From JAAYYM01 sp964483155 (GTDB lineage: Bacteria; Bacillota; Clostridia; Lachnospirales; Lachnospiraceae): a stretch of 64,000 nt of DNA. Made by a program: the position numbers and the translations under genes. Within the stretch, counting starts at the first letter, position 1. Every line of letters starts with the position of its first letter. The stretch spans positions 1 through 64,000 of the forward strand of contig CAZAAC010000009.1 in NCBI GenBank assembly GCA_964483155.1, given 5' to 3'. Below the pieces are notes generated by a model. The model was not told where the DNA came from. It saw nothing but the letters and a program-made list of their open reading frames with translations, and did not search any database. Positions 7,410 to 16,720 of the stretch are shown piece by piece.

Positions 7410-8711
7410 ATGCTACATCCACTTCAGGAAATGATAGTACGAAGAAATAAAGGAGAGAAATGTGGTATTCCATCATACTGCAGTGCAAATGAACTGGTAA
7501 TTGAAGCGGCACTTGATCGTGCTAGATTAACGGGAACGCCGGTACTTATTGAAGCAACCGCCAATCAAGTGAATCAGTTTGGGGGATATACGGGAATGCT
7601 TCCATCAGATTTTAGAGACTTTGTATATCGGATAGCAGAGCGCATAGGGACGGACAAGAAATTGATTATATTGGGCGGAGACCATCTCGGACCGCTTACC
7701 TGGGTAGATGAAGATGAAAGAAACGCAATGGAGAAATCAGCAGAACTGGTATATCAATATGTTGCTGCAGGATTTACTAAGATTCATTTAGATACAAGTA
7801 TGAAGGTTGCAAGCGATAATATAAACGAAATATTAGCAACAAGAACCATTGCTAATCGTGGTGTAAGATTATATAAAACTGCAATGGAAGCATATGAAGA
7901 ACTGATTGAAACAGTGCCTGATGCATTGCGGCCAGTATTTATAATTGGTAGCGAAGTGCCGATACCGGGCGGGGCACAGGAGGAAGAAGATCGTATAGCA
8001 GTTACAAAACCGGAGGATTTTGAAGATACAGTTGCGACCTACACAAGCGTTTTTGAAGAAAATGGATATAAGAATGCATGGGAAGATATTATTGGTGTTG
8101 TTGTTCAACCAGGCGTAGAATTTGGTGATGCACAGGTTCATATGTACCAACGTGCAGAGGCCCGAAAACTGGTTGATAAGCTAAAGCAATATCCGCAAAT
8201 AGTCTTTGAGGGGCACTCTACTGACTATCAGACAGCTACAGGATTAAAAGAGATGGTCGAGGATGGTATTGCAATTTTAAAAGTAGGTCCAGCACTCACA
8301 TACGGACTGCGAGAAGCACTTTTTGCCCTCAGTATGATAGAAAAAGAATTGCTGCCACCCGAAAAATGTTCTTACTTTGCGGAAGTACTGGAACGAATGA
8401 TGTTAGAGAAACCAGATAATTGGAAAAAACATTATCACGGGGATGACAAGAAAGTACATCTCGCCAGAAAGTACAGCTTCTCAGACAGATCCAGATATTA
8501 TCTTGGAGAAAAAGAAGTGCAGGAAGCAATCGACAAATTATTTGTAAACCTAACTACGGTAGAAATACCTATGAATATTTTGTGCCAGTTTATGCCTATT
8601 CAATATAAAAAAGTGCGCGAAGGATTACTGAGACTAGAGCCAAAGGAATTGGCAAAAGACGGTGTCGTAAATATTATGGAAGATTATGAATTTGCAGTAA
8701 GAGATTTATGA
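7410..8711 (+). CDS. gatZ: D-tagatose-bisphosphate aldolase accessory subunit, GatZ/KbaZ-like
   Basis: A 433-residue protein matching the GatZ/KbaZ family in length and motifs: CGIPSYCSANELVIEAAL, LIEATANQVNQFGGYTGM, ILGGDHLGPLTW, FTKIHLDTSM and FEGHSTDYQTATGLKEMV are family hallmarks. In E. coli GatZ stabilises and activates GatY rather than catalysing by itself, though some relatives may have activity. Its pairing here with a GatY-type aldolase is the strongest evidence that tagatose-1,6-bisphosphate is the intermediate cleaved. It follows gatD by 84 bases and precedes the aldo/keto reductase by 38, in one probable transcript. Confidence 0.9.
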   Translation: MLHPLQEMIVRRNKGEKCGIPSYCSANELVIEAALDRARLTGTPVLIEATANQVNQFGGYTGMLPSDFRDFVYRIAERIGTDKKLIILGGDHLGPLTWVDEDERNAMEKSAELVYQYVAAGFTKIHLDTSMKVASDNINEILATRTIANRGVRLYKTAMEAYEELIETVPDALRPVFIIGSEVPIPGGAQEEEDRIAVTKPEDFEDTVATYTSVFEENGYKNAWEDIIGVVVQPGVEFGDAQVHMYQRAEARKLVDKLKQYPQIVFEGHSTDYQTATGLKEMVEDGIAILKVGPALTYGLREALFALSMIEKELLPPEKCSYFAEVLERMMLEKPDNWKKHYHGDDKKVHLARKYSFSDRSRYYLGEKEVQEAIDKLFVNLTTVEIPMNILCQFMPIQYKKVREGLLRLEPKELAKDGVVNIMEDYEFAVRDL

Positions 8712-8749
8712 TATGAAAATGTAACAACAAAAATAAGGAGGAACAAAAC

Positions 8750-9757
8750 ATGAGTAATTTTATTGATCCGGCAATTGTACCAAAAATGAAACTATATACA
8801 GGGGAAGAAATCCCATGTATTGGAATGGGAACCTTTGGTTCCGATCGCTTTACCGCAGAGCAGGTTTCAGCAGCAGTGGCGGGCGCTATTCGTTGTGGAT
8901 ATCGTATGTTTGACTGTGCTGCGTGTTATGGTAATGAAGATCAAATTGGAAAGGTTTTTGCAGAAGCTTTTAAGGAAGGCGTTGTTGCACGTAAGGAATT
9001 GTATGTCATGACCAAAGTGTGGAATGATATGCATGATAGGGTTGAAGAATCCTGCAAAAAAAGTATTGTTGATTTGCAATGTGACTATATTGATTTGTTT
9101 TTCATTCACTGGCCGTTTGCAAACTATCATGCACCTGGATGTGATGTAGATTCTCGCAATCCAGCTTCAAAACCATTTAGTCCAGAAGCATATTGTAAGA
9201 CTTATAAGCAATGTGAAGAATTGGTCAAAAAAGGTCTTATTAAATCTATCGGTATGTCAAATATGACCATTGCGAAATTGGAGGCAGTACTTCCCCATAT
9301 TGACATTATGCCTGTTGCATGCGAAATGGAATTGCATCCATGTTTTCAACAGCAGGAACTATTTGACTATCTGGTAGCACATAAAATCCAGCCAATCGGA
9401 TTTATGCCGATAGGTTCACCGACCAGACCAGAGCGTGACATGTGTCCAGAGGATGTAGCTGATATTCAACTGCCTGAGATGAAAGCAATAGCGGAAGCAC
9501 ATGGCGTACATCCAGCAGTAATCGCACTTAAGTGGGCAGTTCAAAGAGGCCAGATTCCGATTCCATTTTCTGTTTATGAAGCAGAGTATGTAAGTAATTT
9601 ACGGTTAACGACGGAGGATCCACTAACAGAGGCTGAGATGAAAATAATAGAATCACTTGAGAAGAATAATCGTCTTGTAAAAGGACAAGTATTTTTGTGG
9701 GAAGGCGCAGAAAGCTGGGAAGATTTGTGGGATCTTGATGGGACAATTACGAAATAA
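8750..9757 (+). CDS. Aldo/keto reductase
   Basis: A 335-residue (beta/alpha)8 NADPH-dependent reductase. The catalytic tetrad is intact: Asp55 and Tyr60 (FDCAACYGNE), Lys89 (MTKVW) and His120 (FIHWPF). GMSNMTIAKLE is the usual beta6-beta7 region. It would interconvert an aldehyde or aldose and the matching alcohol; in this locus it could reduce an aldohexose to the hexitol that feeds the kinase/GatD route, or detoxify an aldehyde. An insertion around residues 123-140 (ANYHAPGCDVDSRNPASK) lies in the substrate loop. RBS AAGGAGG. It ends five bases from the convergent aminotransferase gene, closing the operon. Confidence 0.88.
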   Translation: MSNFIDPAIVPKMKLYTGEEIPCIGMGTFGSDRFTAEQVSAAVAGAIRCGYRMFDCAACYGNEDQIGKVFAEAFKEGVVARKELYVMTKVWNDMHDRVEESCKKSIVDLQCDYIDLFFIHWPFANYHAPGCDVDSRNPASKPFSPEAYCKTYKQCEELVKKGLIKSIGMSNMTIAKLEAVLPHIDIMPVACEMELHPCFQQQELFDYLVAHKIQPIGFMPIGSPTRPERDMCPEDVADIQLPEMKAIAEAHGVHPAVIALKWAVQRGQIPIPFSVYEAEYVSNLRLTTEDPLTEAEMKIIESLEKNNRLVKGQVFLWEGAESWEDLWDLDGTITK

Positions 9758-9762
9758 CCTTG

Positions 9763-10860
9763 TTACTGCAAGGTTCGCTTAATACAATCAACCAGTTTAT
9801 CATTCATATCAGGATTCATAAAGCAGAACCGCACATATTTATTATCAAGAAATGGAAAAGTAGAACAGTTACGAATCATCATTTTTTCTTTAATAGTAGC
9901 TTCAAAGAGAGTGTCTGCAGTAATATCTTCGCGAAGTATTCTGATTAGAACAAAATTAGCTATGGGCTCATATACCTTGAGCCCATTTATTTTTCGCAAT
10001 TGCGCGACAATACGAGCGCGCTCAGAGCTGATTAGTTCTTTACTCTGCTTAATATACTCTGTATCTGTAAACATTAATTCGCCAGCGATATCAGCCAATG
10101 AGTTTATCGTCCAAGGATTTTGTCTCATGTTGATTGCTTTAATCAAATCAAGATTACCTGTGACTGCATAGCCGAGACGAAGTCCAGGAGCAGCAAAAAA
10201 CTTAGAAATACCGCGAAGAATAATGATATTATTATAATAATTTGTTAATGGGACAGCATTGATAGTATCATACTCTTCAGCAAACTCGACATATGTTTCA
10301 TCAACCATGACACAAATGTCATGTTGCTTGCAGACATCTAATATTGCACGCATTTCCTGACGATGTATTACGGAAGAAGTAGGGTTATTTGGATTACAGA
10401 TGATTAATAAATCAATGCTCTCATTTAGTTGCAATTCTAATTTTTGCAGGTCAAGTTTAAAGTCAGCACACTCTTTTAATGGAAAATATAGACTAGTACC
10501 ACCTCCTAAAGAAACCTCCCGCTCATATTCAGAATAAGTAGGCCCGATAATCATGGCCTTTTTTGGATGTTCGATCTGGATAAATAGAGAGATGAGCTCC
10601 GAGGAACCATTTCCGACTACAATCTTCTCAAAATCAGTATCGCAATAAGCGGCAATGATTTTACGCAAAGAGGTATAGTTTCTGTCAGGATATGTCGTAA
10701 TGACATCCAGATGCTCAGATAAAGTTTTTTTAAGCTTACGAGAGAGTCCTAGTGGATTAACATTTGCACTGAAACTTGTAATTTCCTCTTTTTTTATACC
10801 ATAGATAGATTCTATTTTTTCTAAATCGCTGCCATGAAAGTGATCCTGATGCTGTAACAT
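9763..10860 (-). CDS. Class I/II PLP aminotransferase-fold enzyme, CobD/HisC-like
   Basis: A 365-residue fold-type I PLP enzyme. HGSDLEKIESIYG and FSANVNPLGLS at the N-terminus match the threonine-phosphate decarboxylase (CobD) branch; CNPNNPT (155-161), VDETYVEF and RGISKFFAAPGLRLGY, where Lys220 should hold PLP, are all present. CobD makes aminopropanol phosphate for cobalamin; HisC-type members transaminate histidinol phosphate. No cobalamin or histidine genes are nearby, so the specific reaction is undecided. It is convergent with the aldo/keto reductase and divergent from the large repeat protein at 10976. Confidence 0.75.
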   Translation of the reverse strand: MLQHQDHFHGSDLEKIESIYGIKKEEITSFSANVNPLGLSRKLKKTLSEHLDVITTYPDRNYTSLRKIIAAYCDTDFEKIVVGNGSSELISLFIQIEHPKKAMIIGPTYSEYEREVSLGGGTSLYFPLKECADFKLDLQKLELQLNESIDLLIICNPNNPTSSVIHRQEMRAILDVCKQHDICVMVDETYVEFAEEYDTINAVPLTNYYNNIIILRGISKFFAAPGLRLGYAVTGNLDLIKAINMRQNPWTINSLADIAGELMFTDTEYIKQSKELISSERARIVAQLRKINGLKVYEPIANFVLIRILREDITADTLFEATIKEKMMIRNCSTFPFLDNKYVRFCFMNPDMNDKLVDCIKRTLQ

Positions 10861-10898
10861 AATATATCCTCATTTCCTTACTTAATCCTAGTTTGACA

Positions 10899-10928
10899 TT
10901 GCGGAACATGCTAGTGTTGTGATATACT
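10899..10928 (+). promoter_or_regulatory. Putative promoter of the large repeat-protein/Hsp70-like operon
   Basis: TTGCGG (10899-10904), 18 bp, and TATACT (10923-10928) preceded by TGA, an extended -10. A TATAAT at 10933-10938 is an alternative -10 without a good -35. Either would start transcription about 40 bases before the coding region. Confidence 0.5.
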
Positions 10929-10975
10929 TTATTATAATGCAATTTAAGGAAAAAGCAACAAATCTTTCGTGAAGT

Positions 10976-13900
10976 GTGGTGAGGGTATTGCGAAAAATAG
11001 TTGATAAGTTAATCAATGGTTTTTTTGAATATGACAATAGAAAACTGTCTATTTCTACGCCTAAAATCGAGTTGGGTCTACATGAAAATGAGATTAGAGA
11101 AGGCTCATTTTTTATTACAAGCGTTGATGGTGTGTTAATTAATGGATATGTATATTCTTCAAGTATTAGAATGAAGATTATAACAAAGTTTTTTGAAGAT
11201 GTGGAAACCGAAGTTAAGTATGAATTCAATTCTGTGGGTCTGGCAGAAGGAGATGTGCAGAAGGGCGATATTCATATTGTCTCTGACAGCGGCGAATACT
11301 ATTTGCCGTTTGTGATAATGATTCAGCAGTCGCTAATTGGCGGTGTACAGGGCAATATTAAGAATTTGTTTCATTTTGCAAATCTGGCACAGAGCGATTG
11401 GGAAGAGGCAGTTAATCTTTTTTATACAAAAGGATTTGTTAAACTTTTTGAAGGAAATGAGCGAAGTTATTTAGAAAAATATATTGGATTTTCTGCGACA
11501 CAAGGTTCTGAGCAGAACGTAGAGGAGTTTTTGATTGCAGTTCACAAAAAGCATCCTATTACCTATATTCCTGAAAAGATGACTTATGAATTCATGAATG
11601 TAGATGGAGTTGCCGGAGGAGAAATCCTGATTCAAAAAAGTAGCTGGGGTTACGTAAATCTATGCGTATGTAGTGACTCGGCTTTTTTGATTGTGGAAAA
11701 AGATCAATTAAGAGATGATGATTTTTTGGGAAACGACTGCAGACTTGATTTTTATGTTGATGCATCAAAAATGCATATGGGAAAAAACTATGGAAGGCTA
11801 TTATTTCACAATTCCAGAGAGTCATTTGAAGTGGTCATTATTGCGGAAAAGATAAAGAAAGACAATTCCACTATAAGCATAGCACGAGAACAAAGAAAAT
11901 TAGTGTGGAAGATCATGAAGGACTATGTGGCTTTTCGCACCAAACAAATTGCAGTGGGTACATGGGTAAGAGAATCTATGAAGATAGTCGAGAGTATGAA
12001 TGCGCTTGATGAAAAGAACCCTGTATCAAGGCTTTTTCAGGCACAGCTTCTTTTGGTTGAAGAGAGATTTAATGAAGCAAAGTGGATTTTGGATCATGTG
12101 GCATCTGATATGCGGATTGAAGATGCAGATGAAGAAATATATTGTTATTATTTGTATTTGTGTACGTTATATGAGCGAGATGAGAATTATGTAAACCAGG
12201 TTACTGACAAAGTTTTAGCGTTATTTCATAAAAGAAAAAACAGTTGGCGTATTTTGTGGACACTGCTTTATTTAGAGGAAGATCTGAGTACTAATCCAAG
12301 CAAGAAGCTGGCACTCGTTGAGCGCCAGTATGAAGGTGGTTGTATCAGTCCTGTATTATATATTGAAGCATATCATTATTTTGTCGCTAACCCCTCGACA
12401 CTTATCAAACTAACAGAATTTGAACTGCAGATTTTGCTATGGGCTGTACGAAACCAGCAAATGGATCGTGAATTGTTTAAGCAGGTTATATACTTGGTTG
12501 GCAGACAGAAGAATTTTTCACAGATGCTTTTAAATATACTTGTGTTAGCTTATAAAATACATGCAAACGATGAACTTGTCGGCGCAATCTGCACGCATCT
12601 GATTAAGGGAAACCGTACAGATGTAAAATATTTCAAATGGTATAGACGCGGGGTGGAGGCACAGATGCGTATTACGCGTCTGTATGAGTACTATATGCTA
12701 TCGATACCCTTGAGTTACAGAGACGTGCTACCAAAGCCGGTATTGATGTATTTTACCTATAATAATAATCTGGACTATATAAGAACAGCTTTTTTGTATG
12801 CCAATATCTTACGACATGAAGATGAGATGCCTGAAATGGTTAGAAGTTATGAAAGGTTCATGAGACAATTTGTAAAGGACCAGATTGCTGCTGGACATAT
12901 TAACAAAGATCTGGCGTATATTTATGAAAAAATATTGCGTCCAGAACATATTGCAGGAGAAATGGCTTCGAATCTGACACGAATTTTATTTTCACGGGAA
13001 GTAGTTGTGAACAATCCGTTGATTAAAGAGGTAGTTGTCGTCTATCGACAGCTCTCAGAGGAGTCAGTGTATCCAGTTGTGGATATGTATGCTTATCCAC
13101 AGATTTACAGCAAGGAGTATGAACTCTTTTTACAAGATGCGGATAAAAACCGCTATATTCCGTCAGAGGGTAGCGAGACATGTCTGATGGAGGATAATGA
13201 ATTATTCATTATGAATATACAGAATTATATCAGCGGGAATATTGGATTTTGTTTGTATTTATGCGAAGGTAAGAAGCATTATGTTGTAATTGATCAGCGG
13301 AATGTTGATTTTTGCAGAACACTTGCTGAATCTCCGAAGGTTGAAGAAAGTTATAAAAGTGAGATACGTCCAATTCTGATGCAGTATTATTATGACCATG
13401 ATATGATTGCGGAGCTAGACGATTTCCTGAAAGTGATTGACAGCAGTCTGCTAGATAGTAAAGATAGAGCAGAACTGGTAGAGTATTTTGTACGAAGGGG
13501 TATGTATGAAGAAGCATACCATGTGGCCGATGTTTATGGAACAGAGCAGATTGTGCCTAAAACCTGTGTGAAACTTTGTAGTTATCGAATTAAGCAGATA
13601 GATGAGGTGGAGGATGAAAAACTCGTAGGAATGTGTTACCAAGCATTTAAAGCTGGTAAATACGATGAGGTGACCTTATCTTATCTGAATTCGTTTTTTA
13701 AGGGATTGACAAAGGAAATGCGAAATATCTGGAAGGCGTCTACGATGTTTGATATGGATTCTTTTTATTTAAAGGAACGTATCATCATACAAATGCTTTA
13801 TACAGGCACCACTGTTGGTGAAAAGGAAGAGATATTTGAATCCTATCTGCATGCAGGCTCTAATACTTCTGTGGAATTGGCATATCTTTCATTTAATGCA

Positions 13901-14548
13901 TACGAGTATTTTGTTAAAGATAGAGTGATAGAAAACTATATTTTCATTCACTTACTAAAGAATTATCGTTTGGATGAAAATCTGAATGATGCATGTAGAC
14001 TGGCTTTGTTAAAGCATTATGCAGAGGAAGAAAATGTAGGAAATGAAGTAACAAATGCCATGATAGCTAGTTTTATAAAGGAATTTATTCATAAAAAAAT
14101 GTTTTTCAAATTCTTTATGAAGTTTCAGAATATTGTACCTGAGTTATCTATGTTTGCGGATAAGACAATTATCGAGTATAAAGCCAGTCCACGGGCACGC
14201 ATTATTCTTCATTATGTGTTGGAAGGTCAGGAGGATACAGAAGACATTTATGTAAAAGAAGAGATGCATAATATGTATGGAGGAATTTTTGCAAAAGAGT
14301 TTATTCTGTTTTTTGGAGAAGAATTGCAATACTATATATCTGAGGTAGTTGAAGACAAAGAAGTATTAACCGAGAGTAATACGGTAAGTGTTTCTGATGT
14401 AGTGGGAGACAGTGACGAGGCAAGATTTGATTTGCTGAATGATATTGTTGTTTCAAAAACACTGCAGGATGAGGATACATTATTAAAGCTGATGGATAAG
14501 TATGCTAGGACGGATTATTTAGTTAATTGTGTATTCACTATTCATTAA
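10976..14548 (+). CDS. 1190-aa two-beta-domain and helical-repeat protein (DUF5717-like)
   Basis: A very large cytoplasmic-looking protein with no signal peptide or membrane segment. Residues about 20-130 and 190-300 look like two beta-sandwich modules (strand-rich, for example EGSFFITSVDGVLINGYVY and GGEILIQKSSWGYVNLCV). From about 310 to 1100 it is almost all amphipathic helices in TPR-like pairs (SRLFQAQLLLVEERFNEAKW, SWRILWTLLYLEED), which suggests a scaffold or superhelix. It resembles the DUF5717 family as I recall it from Lachnospiraceae; function is not known. The annotated GTG start may not be right: TTG at 10988, giving MRKIVDKLINGFFEYDN, is closer to how such proteins begin. It stops 24 bases before the Hsp70-like gene, and a shared transcript is very likely. 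Confidence 0.8.
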   Translation: MVRVLRKIVDKLINGFFEYDNRKLSISTPKIELGLHENEIREGSFFITSVDGVLINGYVYSSSIRMKIITKFFEDVETEVKYEFNSVGLAEGDVQKGDIHIVSDSGEYYLPFVIMIQQSLIGGVQGNIKNLFHFANLAQSDWEEAVNLFYTKGFVKLFEGNERSYLEKYIGFSATQGSEQNVEEFLIAVHKKHPITYIPEKMTYEFMNVDGVAGGEILIQKSSWGYVNLCVCSDSAFLIVEKDQLRDDDFLGNDCRLDFYVDASKMHMGKNYGRLLFHNSRESFEVVIIAEKIKKDNSTISIAREQRKLVWKIMKDYVAFRTKQIAVGTWVRESMKIVESMNALDEKNPVSRLFQAQLLLVEERFNEAKWILDHVASDMRIEDADEEIYCYYLYLCTLYERDENYVNQVTDKVLALFHKRKNSWRILWTLLYLEEDLSTNPSKKLALVERQYEGGCISPVLYIEAYHYFVANPSTLIKLTEFELQILLWAVRNQQMDRELFKQVIYLVGRQKNFSQMLLNILVLAYKIHANDELVGAICTHLIKGNRTDVKYFKWYRRGVEAQMRITRLYEYYMLSIPLSYRDVLPKPVLMYFTYNNNLDYIRTAFLYANILRHEDEMPEMVRSYERFMRQFVKDQIAAGHINKDLAYIYEKILRPEHIAGEMASNLTRILFSREVVVNNPLIKEVVVVYRQLSEESVYPVVDMYAYPQIYSKEYELFLQDADKNRYIPSEGSETCLMEDNELFIMNIQNYISGNIGFCLYLCEGKKHYVVIDQRNVDFCRTLAESPKVEESYKSEIRPILMQYYYDHDMIAELDDFLKVIDSSLLDSKDRAELVEYFVRRGMYEEAYHVADVYGTEQIVPKTCVKLCSYRIKQIDEVEDEKLVGMCYQAFKAGKYDEVTLSYLNSFFKGLTKEMRNIWKASTMFDMDSFYLKERIIIQMLYTGTTVGEKEEIFESYLHAGSNTSVELAYLSFNAYEYFVKDRVIENYIFIHLLKNYRLDENLNDACRLALLKHYAEEENVGNEVTNAMIASFIKEFIHKKMFFKFFMKFQNIVPELSMFADKTIIEYKASPRARIILHYVLEGQEDTEDIYVKEEMHNMYGGIFAKEFILFFGEELQYYISEVVEDKEVLTESNTVSVSDVVGDSDEARFDLLNDIVVSKTLQDEDTLLKLMDKYARTDYLVNCVFTIH

Positions 14549-14572
14549 AGCAAAGTGATAAAGGAGTCGTTT

Positions 14573-15856
14573 ATGGCATTTGATACGAAATATGCAATCG
14601 GATATGATTTAAATGATGAGATGTCACAGATTAGCTATTGCAGTCTTAAGAATCCTGAACCTGAGACTTTTTCTTTGGTTGCAGGGGAACAGAAATATAT
14701 GATTCCGACAAGCCTCTGTAAGAAGAGAGAAGTGAATCAATGGTTTTTTGGTGAAGAGGCTAAAAAAGTAATGGCACATGATGAAGGGATACTGATAGAT
14801 CATCTTTTGAAAAAGGCAAGGAGTGGTGAGTCAGTTTTAATAGAAGAGGATGAGTATGATCCAGTTACACTGCTTACACTTTTTATTAAAAGAACGATTA
14901 ACTTACTGGTTCCGAGTATAAACATGGATGATATGGAAGCGCTTATGATTACGGTCGACGTGCTAGATGCTGTTATGTTGAGAATTTTGGAAACAGTGAT
15001 AAGTGAGCTTTCGATTGCTAAAGATAAAATTCATTTTCAAAGCTACGAAGAGAGTATCTATTACTATATATTGCATCAGCCTGCAGAATTATGGAAATAC
15101 AGAGTAATGGTGTTTGATTATGCCGGACCGTATTTAAAATGCTTTGGTTTTTATATGAATGAGAAGACGAAACCAATTGTTGCGTTTATGGATCAGGAAA
15201 GTTTCGTAGACATTAAACAGCCAACAGAAATATGTTGTAATTTTGAAGAAAAGAAGGATGCAGAATATGTAGATGAAATACTGTTGAAAGCTATGCATCA
15301 GTGTATTGACAGATACAATATCTCAAGTGTTTATCTGATAGGAGACGGATTTGTTGGAGATTATCTGAAAAAGACTTTAAAATATTTGTGTATGGGCAGA
15401 CGTGTATTTCAGGGTAAGAATCTCTATACGAAAGGTGCTTGTTACAGCGCAATGGAAAAAATGGTGCCAAGCACATATAGTGAAACTCATATTTTCCTTG
15501 GCAGGGATAAGATTAAGGTTAATTTGGGAATCAAAGTGAAGCAGGCAGGCGAAGAAAAGTATGCTGCACTTGTAGATGCAGGTGTAAGCTGGTATGAAGT
15601 GAAAAGCCAATTTGATTTTATCCTCGGCGGAGATCCAATTATTCCAATTATCATTACGCCCCTTGACGGTAAGGATGCACAGGTGAGAGAAATTGTGCTT
15701 TCGGGTCTGCCGTTACGCCCGGCAAAAGCCACAAGACTCTCAATTCGGATTTCTTTTAAATCTGAGCGGATTATAATAGTACGGATACAGGACATGGGAT
15801 TTGGTGAGATGTATTCCTCCACCGGAAAAGTGTGGGATGAAGAAATAGAAATATAG
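14573..15856 (+). CDS. Divergent Hsp70/actin-fold protein without lid (DUF5716-like)
   Basis: A 427-residue protein; ATG 14573 is chosen over the GTG at 14555 because AAGGAG lies six bases before it. Motifs follow the actin/Hsp70 order: phosphate-1-like AIGYDLNDE (8-16), phosphate-2-like VFDYAGPY (180-187), adenosine-like YLIGDGFVGDYLKK (254-267) and a KGA segment TKGACYSA (286-293). The last 110 residues (IPIIITPLDGK, IVLSGLPLRPAKATRLSIRI) read like the substrate-binding beta domain of DnaK (FNLDGIPPAPRG in DnaK, from memory). The helical lid is absent and canonical Gly-rich phosphate loops are altered, so ATPase activity is uncertain. Partner proteins are probably the neighbours at 10976, 15872 and 16721. 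Confidence 0.7.
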   Translation: MAFDTKYAIGYDLNDEMSQISYCSLKNPEPETFSLVAGEQKYMIPTSLCKKREVNQWFFGEEAKKVMAHDEGILIDHLLKKARSGESVLIEEDEYDPVTLLTLFIKRTINLLVPSINMDDMEALMITVDVLDAVMLRILETVISELSIAKDKIHFQSYEESIYYYILHQPAELWKYRVMVFDYAGPYLKCFGFYMNEKTKPIVAFMDQESFVDIKQPTEICCNFEEKKDAEYVDEILLKAMHQCIDRYNISSVYLIGDGFVGDYLKKTLKYLCMGRRVFQGKNLYTKGACYSAMEKMVPSTYSETHIFLGRDKIKVNLGIKVKQAGEEKYAALVDAGVSWYEVKSQFDFILGGDPIIPIIITPLDGKDAQVREIVLSGLPLRPAKATRLSIRISFKSERIIIVRIQDMGFGEMYSSTGKVWDEEIEI

Positions 15857-15871
15857 AGGAGTATAGTAATC

Positions 15872-16711
15872 ATGGTTGAGTTAATTCCTTGTATAGGAGA
15901 AATCGCAAAAACACCATACTATGTGTTGGGACTTGGAATGAACATATATTCTATAGAAGAATTATGTTTTTATCTGTGTGAGAATTCTTACATTCTCGAC
16001 AGGGACATCATGGACGTGAAACTATGTCAATGGATTGAACGTGAGATTGGATTACGTAGCCTCGGTAAGCATTTATTTGAAATGTTAAATGAAGAAAAAA
16101 ATTTGAATGAGTTTGTAACGACAATACTACGGCATACTAGATACTGCGAAGAAGACGAACTTGCGAGAATAGAAAAGATCCTGCTTGATAATGCAAGCCT
16201 TGGATTTGCACAGAAGCGTAAGGCACGAGGCGATAGCCTGCTTGCTGCAAATAAACTATCGCTTGCAATAGAGGAATATCAATATATATTGCAGGGAATG
16301 GCAGCAAATGAAGATATTACATTATATGGTAAGATTTTACATAACACAGGCACGGCATATGCAAAACTATTTTTATTTGATAAAGCTGGAGAGTATTACA
16401 AAAAAGCATATGATATTAGTGGTGATGGAGAGAGCTATAAACAATATCTCGCCACAATGCGTATTACAAAAGAGAAAGAGGAATACCAAAATACGATATT
16501 GCTGAAGGGGCTTAATCAGGAAGTGGCTATGGAGCTTGAAGAAGAAATAAACAATATTTTGACAGCAGAAATAGATACTCCTTATATGAAGTCACTTACA
16601 GAAATAATCAGCTATAAGCAAGACGGGAGAATAAGTGAGTTTTATAAAGCCATAGAAGAAGCACTCAATGATTGGAAAAAAGATTATCGTAAAGGTATGA
16701 TGAATACTTAA
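15872..16711 (+). CDS. TPR-containing protein of the Hsp70-like operon
   Basis: A 279-residue soluble protein starting 15 bases after the Hsp70-like gene. Residues about 20-110 are helical without a clear match. Residues about 112-190 contain TPR-type repeats (QKRKARGDSLLAANKLSLAIEEY region, then KILHNTGTAYAKLFLFDKAGEYYKKAY, quoted in parts: LHNTGTAYAKLFLFDKA). The C-terminus is charged and helical. TPR proteins commonly act as Hsp70 adaptors, which is suggestive next to an Hsp70-like gene but not proven. No catalytic motif seen. Confidence 0.7.
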   Translation: MVELIPCIGEIAKTPYYVLGLGMNIYSIEELCFYLCENSYILDRDIMDVKLCQWIEREIGLRSLGKHLFEMLNEEKNLNEFVTTILRHTRYCEEDELARIEKILLDNASLGFAQKRKARGDSLLAANKLSLAIEEYQYILQGMAANEDITLYGKILHNTGTAYAKLFLFDKAGEYYKKAYDISGDGESYKQYLATMRITKEKEEYQNTILLKGLNQEVAMELEEEINNILTAEIDTPYMKSLTEIISYKQDGRISEFYKAIEEALNDWKKDYRKGMMNT

Positions 16712-16720
16712 GGAGAGATC

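Noticed and set aside
7869..8150. Reverse-strand ORFs inside gatZ, feoB, serS and other genes
   Set aside because: They lack ribosome sites and family resemblance and lie in frames opposite well-recognised genes.
9756..9775. 7-bp hairpin AACCTTG...CAAGGTT between the aldo/keto reductase and the aminotransferase
   Set aside because: It overlaps both stop regions, has no T tract and is short; it may be chance in the coding end of the reverse gene.
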